18,087 nucleotides of DNA from Verrucomicrobia bacterium UBA740 (GCA_002298665.1 DBKW01000093.1:1-18087); one strand, 5' to 3'; counted from the first letter of the stretch, positions 1-7,689 are shown. The notes: generated by a model from the letters alone, not told the origin. Numbers and translations are program-made.

Positions 1-1134
1 AAAACAATCCGTAAAGTTCTGGTTGTAAACTCGGGGTCGAGTTCGCTCAAATACCAGCTCTTCGATATGAAGACAGAAACGCGTCTCGCGAAAGGTCTCG
101 TGGAGCGCATCGGCGCGGGTGGTCCGAAAAACCACGCCGAGGCGCTCTGGCAGGTGGTCGAGGATCTGGGGCATCCGACGGACATCGATGCCATCGGGCA
201 CCGCGTCCTGCACGGCGGCGAGATTTTCAAGGATTCGGTCGTGGCGAACAAGACGAATCTCGCGAAGATGCAGAGGCTCGTCAAGTTCGGGCCTCTGCAC
301 ATGCCGGCGAATCTCGGCGGCATCGAGGCGTGCGAGAAGATCTTCAAGGGCGTCCCGAACGTCGCGGTTTTCGATACGGCGTTCCACCAGACGATGCCGG
401 AGTGCGCGGCTCTGTATGCGATTGACCCCAAGTTCTATACAAAATACGGGGTCCGTAAGTATGGCTTCCACGGCACGAGCCACAAGTTCGTGACGATGGC
501 CGCGGCGAAATATCTGGGCAAGCCGCTCGCGAAGGTCAATCTCGTGACGTGTCACCTCGGCAACGGCAGTTCGCTCGCGGCCATCAAGCATGGCGAAGTG
601 GTCGATACGACCATGGGGCTTACGCCGCTTGCGGGACTGGTGATGGGGACGCGCTGCGGCGACATCGATCCCGCGGCGGTGCTGTTCATGATGAAGGAAG
701 AGCATCTGACGATCGACGAGACGGATACGCTGCTTAACAAGAAGTCCGGTTTGCAGGCCGTCTCGGGCGTCGCGGGTGGCGATTGCCGCGACATCTGCAG
801 CCGGGCCGACGCCGGCGACGCGCGGTGCGAACTCGCTCTCGAAATGATGGCGTACCGCACGGCGCTCTATATCGGGGCGTACAATACGATCGTCGGCGGC
901 GCGGACGCCATCATCATGACGGGCGGCATCGGCGAAAATTCGTCCGAAGCGCGGGAGCGCATCATCTTGCGCCTGGGAGCACTTGGCATAAAGCTCGATA
1001 AGCGGGCAAACGCCAAGACGCGTGGCGTCGTCGCGGTCTTGTCGACAAAGGATTCGAAGATTCCCGTCGTCGTGCTGCCTACAAACGAAGAATTGATGAT
1101 TGCGCGCGACACGGTAAGGGTACTTGCCAAGTAG
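1..1134 (+). CDS. ackA: Acetate kinase, 5' end cut off by the window edge
   Basis: Acetate kinase transfers phosphate between acetyl phosphate and ADP, giving ATP and acetate in the cytoplasm. The first ATG inside the window is at 67, but the same frame is open from base 1 and encodes the family's N-terminal motif VLVVNSGSSSLKYQLFD, so the true start lies just upstream of the window. Later family motifs are all present in order: GHRVLHGGE, FDTAFHQTMP, YGFHGTSHK, HLGNGSS, GTRCGDIDP, GGIGENS and PTNEELMIARDT. These carry the conserved Asn, Ser, Arg, His, Asp and Glu of the active site. Compared with the Methanosarcina enzyme as I recall it, the segment between VERIG and the next conserved His is about 19 residues shorter, so the protein is a little under the usual 400 residues. 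It is followed by pta, which completes the acetate pathway. The family call is firm. Confidence 0.97.
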   Translation, partial: KTIRKVLVVNSGSSSLKYQLFDMKTETRLAKGLVERIGAGGPKNHAEALWQVVEDLGHPTDIDAIGHRVLHGGEIFKDSVVANKTNLAKMQRLVKFGPLHMPANLGGIEACEKIFKGVPNVAVFDTAFHQTMPECAALYAIDPKFYTKYGVRKYGFHGTSHKFVTMAAAKYLGKPLAKVNLVTCHLGNGSSLAAIKHGEVVDTTMGLTPLAGLVMGTRCGDIDPAAVLFMMKEEHLTIDETDTLLNKKSGLQAVSGVAGGDCRDICSRADAGDARCELALEMMAYRTALYIGAYNTIVGGADAIIMTGGIGENSSEARERIILRLGALGIKLDKRANAKTRGVVAVLSTKDSKIPVVVLPTNEELMIARDTVRVLAK

Positions 1135-1152
1135 AGATAATTTGAGTATAAT
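1124..1152 (+). promoter_or_regulatory. Sigma70-like promoter for pta
   Basis: TTGCCA at 1124-1129 and a perfect TATAAT at 1147-1152 are separated by exactly 17 bases. The -35 box lies in the last codons of ackA. A normal discriminator would place the transcript start at about 1158-1160, only 4 to 6 nt before the pta ATG at 1164, so the mRNA would be nearly leaderless. No Shine-Dalgarno sequence is visible before pta, which fits that reading. The boxes are seen directly; activity is inferred. Confidence 0.7.
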
Positions 1153-1163
1153 AATGCTGTAAA

Positions 1164-2204
1164 ATGAATGCTATACAAGCGATAATAGAAAAAGCCTCGA
1201 AGTTGGATGGCACGGTTGTCCTGCCGGAGGGCATGGATCCGCGCGTCATAACGGCCGCGTGCGCCTGCGTGAGCCGGCGCATCTGTACGCCGATAGTCCT
1301 TGGGACCGCGGCCGAAATCGCCGCGGCTGAAATCGCCGCGGGACTGCGGCTCGCAGACAAGGGCATCAAGACGATCGATTATACGCTAGGCGACCCCGAA
1401 CTCGCGCAAGCCTACTTTGAGGCATGGAACGCCAAAGAAGCGCGCAAGCCGGTCGAGAAGCAGAAGATGATCGACTTGGCCGCGGCTGAAAAGACGATAA
1501 AGACGAAGCGCATCTACTTTGGCGGCATGATGGTCCGGCTCGGTCGCGTGGATGGGCTTGTCGCGGGCTCCATCGCCTCTACGGGAGATATGTTGCGCGC
1601 CGCGTTTCATACGTTGGGCACGCAGAAGGGCGTCAAGACGGCAAGTTCGTGTTTCTTGCTCGATCTCAAACGGCCCACGCCCTCGGGGGATTCCGTTCTC
1701 GCCTTTGGCGACTGTGCGGTGATTCCCGACCCGACGGCCGAGCAACTTGTGGATATCGGGCTTGCGACGGCAGAAACGTATAAGAGTTTGACGGGCTATG
1801 AACCGCGCGTGGCGTATTTGAGCTATTCCACCAAGGGTTCGGCGGCCGGTCCGCTCGTGGAAAAGGTTCAGAAGGCCGTGGAACTGGCGCGTCCGCAATT
1901 CGCCGCGCGCGGCATCAAGGTGGACGGGGAAATGCAGTTTGACGCTGCCCTTGTACCGAGCGTGGGCGAACTGAAGAATCCGCACGGCGAAATCCAGGGG
2001 ACAGCCAACGTGTTTATTTTCCCAGATCTTCAAGCTGGGAACATCGGTTACAAGATCGCGCAACGCTTGGGGGAGGCCGTGGCCATCGGACCGAACCTCC
2101 AGGGGCTTGCGAAGGCCATGAATGATTTGTCGCGCGGATGCAGCGCCGAAGACATCGTCGGTACGATTTGCGTGACGCTATTGCAATCGGCAGCGAAGAA
2201 ATAA
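1164..2204 (+). CDS. pta: Phosphate acetyltransferase (short form)
   Basis: Phosphotransacetylase converts acetyl-CoA and phosphate to acetyl phosphate and CoA, feeding AckA. The 346-residue protein has the length of the short single-domain class and lacks the N-terminal regulatory domains of the long E. coli type. Visible motifs include VDGLVAGS (about 129-136), STKGSA (222-227), QFDAALVPSVG (258-268), NVFIFPDLQAGNIGYK (282-297) and NDLSRGCS (320-327). Ser323, Arg324 and Asp330 line up with the catalytic Ser309, Arg310 and Asp316 of the Methanosarcina enzyme. A phosphate butyryltransferase is a related alternative, but the C-terminal motif and ackA as neighbour favour Pta. The ATG at 1164 has no clear ribosome site and lies a few bases after the expected transcript start. 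A 15-bp tandem duplication sits within the gene. The kdsD start follows after only 4 nt. Confidence 0.95.
   Translation: MNAIQAIIEKASKLDGTVVLPEGMDPRVITAACACVSRRICTPIVLGTAAEIAAAEIAAGLRLADKGIKTIDYTLGDPELAQAYFEAWNAKEARKPVEKQKMIDLAAAEKTIKTKRIYFGGMMVRLGRVDGLVAGSIASTGDMLRAAFHTLGTQKGVKTASSCFLLDLKRPTPSGDSVLAFGDCAVIPDPTAEQLVDIGLATAETYKSLTGYEPRVAYLSYSTKGSAAGPLVEKVQKAVELARPQFAARGIKVDGEMQFDAALVPSVGELKNPHGEIQGTANVFIFPDLQAGNIGYKIAQRLGEAVAIGPNLQGLAKAMNDLSRGCSAEDIVGTICVTLLQSAAKK
1311..1340 (+). repeat. 15-bp tandem duplication inside pta
   Basis: Two adjacent 15-nt units, 1311-1325 and 1326-1340, differ at a single base (gccgaaatcgccgcg, then gctgaaatcgccgcg). They encode AEIAA twice in frame, near residue 50 of Pta. 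This looks like a small in-frame slippage or duplication event on an Ala-rich surface helix. Confidence 0.85.
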
Positions 2205-2208
2205 CAGG

Positions 2209-3201
2209 ATGACGGACGAGCAACAACTTGAACGCGCACGCGAGGTCTTCGATATCGAGATCGAGGGCCTCGCCCGCGTGCGCCAATCGCTTGGGAAAAG
2301 TTTCACGCAGGCGATTGCGCTCATGCTATCGTGCGTGAAGAACGAGGGCATTGTTGTTGTTACGGGGGTCGGCAAGAATCTGGCGATTGCCGAGAAGATG
2401 AGCGCCATCTTCGCCTCGACTGGGACGCGGTCGATTGTGCTCAATCCCGTGCAGGCCATGCATGGGGATCTCGGAATGGTGGCGCCGCGGGACATTCTCA
2501 TCGCGCTTTCGTTTTCCGGCGAGTCGGACGAAATCCTGAAGCTCGTCCCCGCCGTCCGCCGGCATGGCTTGAAAGTCATCTCGTTGACGGGCAAGCCGGA
2601 CTCGACCCTTGCGCGCATGAGCGACATCCACTTGGAGATTCCGTGCGGTCCCGAGGCGTGTCCCTTCGGAATGGCGCCGACCAATTCCACCACCGCCACG
2701 ATGGCGATGGGGGATGCGCTTGCGATGGTGATGATAGACGCGCTGCAGTTCGACATTTCGAGCTATGCAATGAACCATCCCGCGGGGGCCATCGGGCGTG
2801 CTCTCGTGCTGAAGGCAAGCGATGTCATGCGCACGGGCGAGCGTCTGGCAAAGGTGCCGCCCTCGGCTACGGTCATGGACGCCTTGCTCGCGATGACGCG
2901 CGCCAAAAGCGGTTCGGCCGTCATTGCAGACGCGGAAAACCGGCTTCTAGGCATTTTCACAGACGGCGATTTTCGTCGGGCCGCCGCGCAGGCCGGGGAC
3001 GACGTCGCCGTTTTGCTGAAAGAGACGGTCGACCGGCACATGACCAGCCACCCGCAATATGCGTCTAGCGAGACATACGCGTCGGAATTGCTGAAAACAT
3101 TCGAAAATCGACATATCGACGATCTTCCCGTCTGCGATGCGCAGGGGCATGTGGTCGGCTTGGTCGACATACAAGATTTGCCCAAGATGAAGGTGCTATA
3201 A
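2209..3201 (+). CDS. kdsD: Arabinose-5-phosphate isomerase (KpsF/GutQ family)
   Basis: The enzyme isomerises ribulose-5-phosphate to arabinose-5-phosphate, the precursor of Kdo in lipopolysaccharide, in the cytoplasm. The 330-residue protein has the standard family layout: an N-terminal SIS sugar-isomerase domain (about 40-195) followed by two CBS domains (about 205-262 and 276-330). Motifs ASTGT, HGDLGMV, FSGESDEI, EACPFGMAPTNSTTA and NHPAGAIG are present. Residues equivalent to E. coli KdsD Lys59, Glu111, Glu152 and His193 are Lys56, Glu105, Glu149 and His190. The loop after the catalytic Lys reads KNLAIA rather than the E. coli KSGHIG, a local divergence. The gene starts 4 nt after pta with only a weak ribosome site, so translation may be coupled. 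Its presence implies a Kdo-containing outer membrane. GutQ or KpsF paralogue roles cannot be excluded from sequence alone. Confidence 0.92.
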   Translation: MTDEQQLERAREVFDIEIEGLARVRQSLGKSFTQAIALMLSCVKNEGIVVVTGVGKNLAIAEKMSAIFASTGTRSIVLNPVQAMHGDLGMVAPRDILIALSFSGESDEILKLVPAVRRHGLKVISLTGKPDSTLARMSDIHLEIPCGPEACPFGMAPTNSTTATMAMGDALAMVMIDALQFDISSYAMNHPAGAIGRALVLKASDVMRTGERLAKVPPSATVMDALLAMTRAKSGSAVIADAENRLLGIFTDGDFRRAAAQAGDDVAVLLKETVDRHMTSHPQYASSETYASELLKTFENRHIDDLPVCDAQGHVVGLVDIQDLPKMKVL

Positions 3202-3216
3202 AGAAAGGATGAACAA

Positions 3217-3945
3217 ATGGACATGAAACTTATTTTTGCAACGACGGTTGCCCTTTCCCTCGCGATGATGGCTTCTGCGGCGCCCCAGCGCAACAGAGAC
3301 CGGAATGCACGCGCACCCGAGACGGAAGACGAAGCGTCTGCAACAGGCAAGGACGCGAAGATCACGATAGACCAATTTCCGAAAACCGGCCGCGCGTCGA
3401 CCTTGTCCGCGCCTTCGCTCCAGGGCGCCTCGATTATTGGACAATGCTACACGAAACCCCGCAAATGGATTGTCCTAGAGGCTAAATATTCGACTTTCGC
3501 GCGTTGGCAAGACCAGTTGACGTTTACCTGGCATGTCTTGCTGGAAACAAAGAGCGCAACGGAAAAAGACCGCAACGACAAGATTGCGCCGTACTCTTAT
3601 TTTTCCACAACCGTCACGTATGCCAACATTCCCAAAGGCACGCATGCCGCGAGTGTCTGTTTGCATCCGTCCTATCTGGAGCGCTATGGCGAACCGAAGG
3701 CAATCGGTCTTGTTATTGCCAATAAGGAAGGCGTAATTCTGGCGGGCGATTGCGAAAGCGAGATCAAGGGGATCAAATCGCACCCGAAGGCGTTGGAAGA
3801 TGCGTTTTGGAACAAGAACGATATCATGAACGCGCAGGATAAAAATGGCGAACCCGTGATCGAGCGTCGCCAGGGCCTGCAAGACCGTTCAAAGACGATC
3901 TGGGCGCTGGTCAATCCGAATGACTACGAAATGGTGGTGCAGTGA
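3217..3945 (+). CDS. Exported Amuc_1102-like pilus-cassette protein
   Basis: A 242-residue exported protein. Residues 1-21 form a clear signal peptide (MDMK, hydrophobic core, then ASA before the cleavage point), followed by a charged, probably flexible stretch to about residue 45 and then a beta-rich domain with three cysteines (77, 148, 179). The ATG at 3217 has AAGGA 7 nt upstream. I assign it to the Amuc_1102 family mainly by position: it is directly upstream of a PilM-like gene in a cassette with the same order as in Akkermansia. The Akkermansia protein is reported to have an immunoglobulin-like fold, and alternating hydrophobic strands such as those in LTFTWHVLLE are compatible with that. 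It probably acts in the periplasm or at the outer membrane as part of the pilus-like complex. Its molecular role is unknown. Its stop overlaps the next start by one base (TGATG). Confidence 0.7.
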   Translation: MDMKLIFATTVALSLAMMASAAPQRNRDRNARAPETEDEASATGKDAKITIDQFPKTGRASTLSAPSLQGASIIGQCYTKPRKWIVLEAKYSTFARWQDQLTFTWHVLLETKSATEKDRNDKIAPYSYFSTTVTYANIPKGTHAASVCLHPSYLERYGEPKAIGLVIANKEGVILAGDCESEIKGIKSHPKALEDAFWNKNDIMNAQDKNGEPVIERRQGLQDRSKTIWALVNPNDYEMVVQ

Positions 3946-5588
3946 TGGCGACTAAGTTTCGGACTTTGAATATCGGCACGTCGGGGCTGACGCTCGCCGA
4001 ATATACGGTTGGAGGGAAAGGAACTCTGACGTTGTCCGCCTACGGGTCGGCAACGTTCGACATGCCGCTTGAAGCTGAAAATGCATCGACGCTGATCCCC
4101 CCCGCATTGCTGAGCATCGTGCGCGAAAAGGGCATTCGTCCGGGCAAGGTGGCCTTTGCGATACCTGGGCAGATGGTTTTCCAGCGTTTTGCGACCATTC
4201 CTTCCGCGGGAAGCCCTGAGAAGCTAGATCAAATGGTGCGCTTCGAGATGGAGCAGAACATTCCCTTCCCGATGGAAGAGATGATCTGCGACTACCAGGT
4301 TCTCGGGGAAACGCCCACGGGCGATGTCTCGGTTATGATAGCGGCCGCGAAGGCCGATCAGATTGAGTCCGTGGCGACGGCTGTTGCCTCGACGGGGTTT
4401 ACTCCCGTTCTCGTGGACACGGAACCCTTCGCGCTCCTGAATGTCGTCAAGGCGGTGGCCAAAGACGATTCCTCGTGCGTGCTTTTGTTGGATATCGGCG
4501 CCAAGACCACCTCTTTCATTATTTCGGAAGGCGACAAACTCTACACGCGCTCCATTCCGTTTGCCGGACTTGCGCTTACGAAAGAGATAGCGAGTGCGCT
4601 CGAGTGCTCCCTGGCGGAGGCGGAAGCCTACAAGCGCGCAAACGCCTATGTGGCGGCGGGGGGAGCGGTGGAGGATCCGGACGCGACGCGCGACCGCGTG
4701 TCGAAGGTCTGCCGCGCGGTTTTGACGCGTCTGACGGCGGAAATCTCCCGTTCTGTCAATTTCTACCGCAGTCAACAGGGAGGTTCGACGCCAGTTCGCC
4801 TGTATTTGGCGGGGGCGGGTTCGTTGTTGCCGCAAATCGACAGATTTTTCAGCGAATCGCTCAACATTGAAGTGGAATATCTGAATCCGTTCGAGGTCGT
4901 GGCCGTGTCTCCCGCACTGGATACCGCGGCGCTCGAGGCGGATGCGGTTTTGCTCGCGTCGACGACGGGAATCGCGCTTCATCAGGCCAAACACGCCGCT
5001 TTGCAGATCGATCTCATACCGCCCGTGCTTGTCGCCGAACGTATCGAAGCGGCGCGCATTCCTTTCGTGGCGGCGGGCGCTCTCGCATTTGTCGCGGCGC
5101 TTGTCCTGGGGCTTATGACGATCAAGCAGTCAAATGCGGCGCTGGAATCGCGTCTGGAATCGGTAAAGCACGAAACAGATATTTTGGATGCGATGTCCAA
5201 AAAAATAAAGAACGCGCAGGAGGCGACGGACGCCGTCCAAAAAGAGGCGGACGAACTGGTTTCCCTCATAGACAGACGCGATGCCATTGCCGAGCGTTTC
5301 GAGACGGTTCGCAAGACGCTCGGTGACGATCTATGGATCGACAAATGGGAGGATGGACCGACCGCAACGCGCGTCACGCTCCGCGGCTGGAAGGATCGCA
5401 TAGAGAAATTCGTGACCCGGGCGGCCGCGCGCAACGGCGGAAAAAAACGCACGGCGGCCGAAGTGGTTGTGGCGCAATTAAAGGATTCTTCCGGCGTCAA
5501 GCCCGAATCGGTCAAGGTGGCGGATATGACGGTGCTGGGTAAAGGGGATGTCCTTGAGCAATTCGTGGTGGAGATGTCGTTCAAATGA
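3945..5588 (+). CDS. PilM-PilN fusion protein (Amuc_1101-like)
   Basis: This 547-residue protein joins two parts of the type IV pilus alignment complex. Residues 1 to about 345 form a cytoplasmic actin-like PilM domain, with a phosphate-1 type loop LNIGTSG (8-14), the PilM hallmark FEMEQNIPFPMEEM (100-113), phosphate-2 LLDIGAKTTS (181-190) and an adenosine-type loop LYLAGAGSLLP (286-296). At 355-360 comes IDLIPP, which matches the N-terminal INLLP motif by which PilN docks onto PilM. A membrane helix (about 373-393), a coiled coil (about 396-455) and a small periplasmic alpha/beta domain ending VVEMSFK follow, as in PilN. The usual acidic residue of the first phosphate loop is Asn9 here. I chose ATG 3945 over the in-frame GTG at 3942. 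Its end overlaps the next gene by ATGA. Family and fusion are well supported; the partners are inferred. Confidence 0.88.
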   Translation: MATKFRTLNIGTSGLTLAEYTVGGKGTLTLSAYGSATFDMPLEAENASTLIPPALLSIVREKGIRPGKVAFAIPGQMVFQRFATIPSAGSPEKLDQMVRFEMEQNIPFPMEEMICDYQVLGETPTGDVSVMIAAAKADQIESVATAVASTGFTPVLVDTEPFALLNVVKAVAKDDSSCVLLLDIGAKTTSFIISEGDKLYTRSIPFAGLALTKEIASALECSLAEAEAYKRANAYVAAGGAVEDPDATRDRVSKVCRAVLTRLTAEISRSVNFYRSQQGGSTPVRLYLAGAGSLLPQIDRFFSESLNIEVEYLNPFEVVAVSPALDTAALEADAVLLASTTGIALHQAKHAALQIDLIPPVLVAERIEAARIPFVAAGALAFVAALVLGLMTIKQSNAALESRLESVKHETDILDAMSKKIKNAQEATDAVQKEADELVSLIDRRDAIAERFETVRKTLGDDLWIDKWEDGPTATRVTLRGWKDRIEKFVTRAAARNGGKKRTAAEVVVAQLKDSSGVKPESVKVADMTVLGKGDVLEQFVVEMSFK

Positions 5589-6577
5589 AAAAGACGCAAA
5601 TTATACTTGCATCCCTTGGAGGGCTTGCGCTTCTGGGCGCCTTGATAGTCGGATGGATGCTTTTCGATGCATTTTCCGTCAAGGCGGAGTTGCTAGAAGA
5701 TCTAGACATGCAGGAGATGAAGGCGCGCAAGCTGGCGGGCGCCAAAATCGCCCCCACGCGTGCCGCGCTCCGGCAAATAGAAACGAATCGCCTTGAACTG
5801 GCGAACTGGGTGGAAGTGACGCGCGCGGTTGTTTCGGCGGGTGACCGCGCGGTCGATGCAGGATTGTCCGAGGCGGCGTTCAAGAGCAAGATGATAGAAG
5901 ATGCGCGTCTACTCTCGGGGTTGCCGGGCGGCGTTGCGGGAAAGCTTGTCAAAGAGAACTTTGGCTTTGGCTATACGGACTTTATTACAGGCGGCAAAAT
6001 GCCCACGACGGCGGAATTGTCCGAACTCCAGATCCGTTGGTCCGATATCGTCACGTTCGTGAATCTTTTGGGCGCGGCGGGCGCGAACGAACTTCTTGAA
6101 GTCTCGGCATTGTCTCCAGAGGCGCCCAAGACTGAAGAATCGCCGGCGCGCGCGGGTCGGCGCTCTCCGCCTCGCGCAAAGAAAAAGGCGGAAGCGTCCG
6201 CCTCGCCAATTACGCAACGTCCTTACATGTTCAAGTTTCGCGCTTCTCCCGTTTCGCTTGTGAGGGTGCTCAACGCATGCGCGGCGAATAAGCGCTTCAT
6301 GATTGTCAATGCGGTGAGTTTCGCGCGCCCGAGCGATGAAATCGCCAGTCGCATAGGGGAGTCCAAGAAAGAGACCCAGGAGAATGCCGGGCGCAGGAGG
6401 CGGAATCGTCGGCGCGCGTCATTTGCGGAAGAGGCGGCCAAGGAGGGGACGGAGTCCCCCCGCAAGGGACTTGTGACGGATCCGGCGACGACGGAGCCGT
6501 TCGTCGTGACCCTGCGTATTGCGACGGTCGATTTCGGGACGAAGTCGCGCCCGGCTGTAGAGGAGGCGTCGAAATGA
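5585..6577 (+). CDS. Amuc_1100-like bitopic pilus-complex protein (PilO-like position)
   Basis: A 330-residue inner-membrane protein with a short cytoplasmic tail, one membrane helix (about 5-28), a predicted coiled coil (about 32-80) and two small domains separated by a basic Ser/Pro/Arg/Lys linker (about 186-208). The layout is that of PilO and of Akkermansia Amuc_1100, the protein known for host immune effects through TLR2. Assignment rests on architecture and on its place between the PilM-PilN and Amuc_1099-like genes; motif-level similarity cannot be proven by eye. The C-terminal domain contains an insertion with an unusual arginine run (RRRRNRRR, 270-277) flanked by charged residues. 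The start overlaps the previous stop by ATGA, with GGTGGAG upstream, so the two proteins are probably made in fixed ratio. Confidence 0.75.
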   Translation: MKKTQIILASLGGLALLGALIVGWMLFDAFSVKAELLEDLDMQEMKARKLAGAKIAPTRAALRQIETNRLELANWVEVTRAVVSAGDRAVDAGLSEAAFKSKMIEDARLLSGLPGGVAGKLVKENFGFGYTDFITGGKMPTTAELSELQIRWSDIVTFVNLLGAAGANELLEVSALSPEAPKTEESPARAGRRSPPRAKKKAEASASPITQRPYMFKFRASPVSLVRVLNACAANKRFMIVNAVSFARPSDEIASRIGESKKETQENAGRRRRNRRRASFAEEAAKEGTESPRKGLVTDPATTEPFVVTLRIATVDFGTKSRPAVEEASK

Positions 6578-7668
6578 ACACGGCGAGCAACAAAAAAGGT
6601 TTCGCGGCACACTGGGATTGGCTTGCGGCAGGCTTGGGTTTCGCCGCGTTGGCTGTCGCCATTGTCCTGTTCCTTGGCGGAGAGAGCGAAAACGCGGAGA
6701 ATGCGGCCTTGGCACTGAAATCGCCGGCGCGCGCGAAAACGGGTGTCGTCGCGATAGACAAGGCCCCCTATTTGTCCGCGGGGAAAATATATTTCTCCCC
6801 CGGGAAAATAGTTGAACCGCCGGCGGAAAAAGGGAGTTTCCTCGTGTCGGAAACGCGCGTCTTTTGCCAGCAGGGCGATCCCACGGATAAACGCGTCGCT
6901 TGCGGACTCCCCATTCCCTTTGGCGTGGAGAGATGCCCATTTTGCGGCGTGTTGCAGCCCAAGGAAGAAAAGCCCGCGCTGGATTCGGATGGCGACGGCA
7001 TGCCGGACGATTGGGAGATCAAGTACGGTCTAGACCCGAAAGACCCGTCCAACGCCCAAAAGGACACGGATGGCGATGGTTTCTCCGACTTGGAGGAATA
7101 CGAAGCGGGGACAAATCCCGTCGATTCCGCCTCGCACCCGGACTATCTTAACTTCCTTAAGATTCAGCCGCCGTTGAAACAGACGTTTTTGCCGTTCCAT
7201 TTCGTAGGTGCGCGCAAGATTCCGGCCGGCATGAAACTGGACTTCAAGGATCCTTCGCGGTCCAACGAGTACGACCGCGGCATTTATTCCGTGCTCGTCG
7301 GCGACCCCGTGGGCAAGACGGGTTATGTGCTCAAGAAGTACGACCACAAACTCAAAAAAGTGCCGATCAAGGGGAGCAATGTGTCCCGCGAAGTGGATGT
7401 CTCCGAGGCGGTTGTGGAACGCACGCGCGACGGCAAGCGCATCGTGCTGGTGTTGGGTGCGCGTCATGTCCCCGTCGAGACGCAGGCCACGCTCGCGTAT
7501 GCGCGTGGAGAGGGCAAGACCTTTACCGTCGTGCGCGGAAGCGAGATTGATCTGAACGGAACAATCTATACAATAAAGAGTCTTGAGAAACTTGGATCTG
7601 TCATCCAGGTCGGCGTCGAGAACAAACAAACGAAGGAGACGCGCGTTCTGAAAGAAACGCTTGAATAG
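6574..7668 (+). CDS. Amuc_1099-like membrane protein with Cys4 knuckle and TSP3-type repeats
   Basis: A 364-residue protein with an N-terminal membrane helix (about 16-36), placing the rest in the periplasm. A Pro/Lys linker leads to four cysteines, Cys98, Cys110, Cys121 and Cys124 (the last two as CPFC), resembling a small zinc ribbon or rubredoxin-type knuckle. Two thrombospondin type 3-like calcium motifs follow, DSDGDGMPDDWE (137-148) and DTDGDGFSDLEE (164-175). The C-terminal half is beta-rich and ends with a segment (about 318-360) that reminds me of the PilP/GspC domain that touches secretins; this is inference. ATG 6574 has AGGAGG 7 nt upstream and overlaps the previous stop by ATGA. 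Position and order match Amuc_1099. A likely job is linking the inner-membrane PilM/N/O-like proteins to the secretin. Confidence 0.75.
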   Translation: MNTASNKKGFAAHWDWLAAGLGFAALAVAIVLFLGGESENAENAALALKSPARAKTGVVAIDKAPYLSAGKIYFSPGKIVEPPAEKGSFLVSETRVFCQQGDPTDKRVACGLPIPFGVERCPFCGVLQPKEEKPALDSDGDGMPDDWEIKYGLDPKDPSNAQKDTDGDGFSDLEEYEAGTNPVDSASHPDYLNFLKIQPPLKQTFLPFHFVGARKIPAGMKLDFKDPSRSNEYDRGIYSVLVGDPVGKTGYVLKKYDHKLKKVPIKGSNVSREVDVSEAVVERTRDGKRIVLVLGARHVPVETQATLAYARGEGKTFTVVRGSEIDLNGTIYTIKSLEKLGSVIQVGVENKQTKETRVLKETLE

Positions 7669-7689
7669 TCGGCAGGTATCCGTTATAAT
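7661..7689 (+). promoter_or_regulatory. Sigma70-like promoter for the secretin gene
   Basis: TTGAAT at 7661-7666 and TATAAT at 7684-7689 are separated by 17 bases. The -35 box overlaps the last codons and stop of the preceding gene. The expected transcript start is near 7696, giving a leader of about 23 nt that includes the GAGGA ribosome site. This would let the secretin be expressed independently of, or above, the four upstream cassette genes. Confidence 0.68.

Noticed and set aside
1154..1162. Two-codon frame ATG CTG TAA just before pta
   Set aside because: It lies at or before the expected transcript start and is too short to argue for a regulatory peptide.
6780..6800. Near-palindrome GGGGAAAATA/TATTTCTCCCC in the Amuc_1099-like gene
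   Set aside because: It has no loop and no T tract and lies in coding sequence for GKIYFSPGK. It is more likely chance than a terminator or operator.
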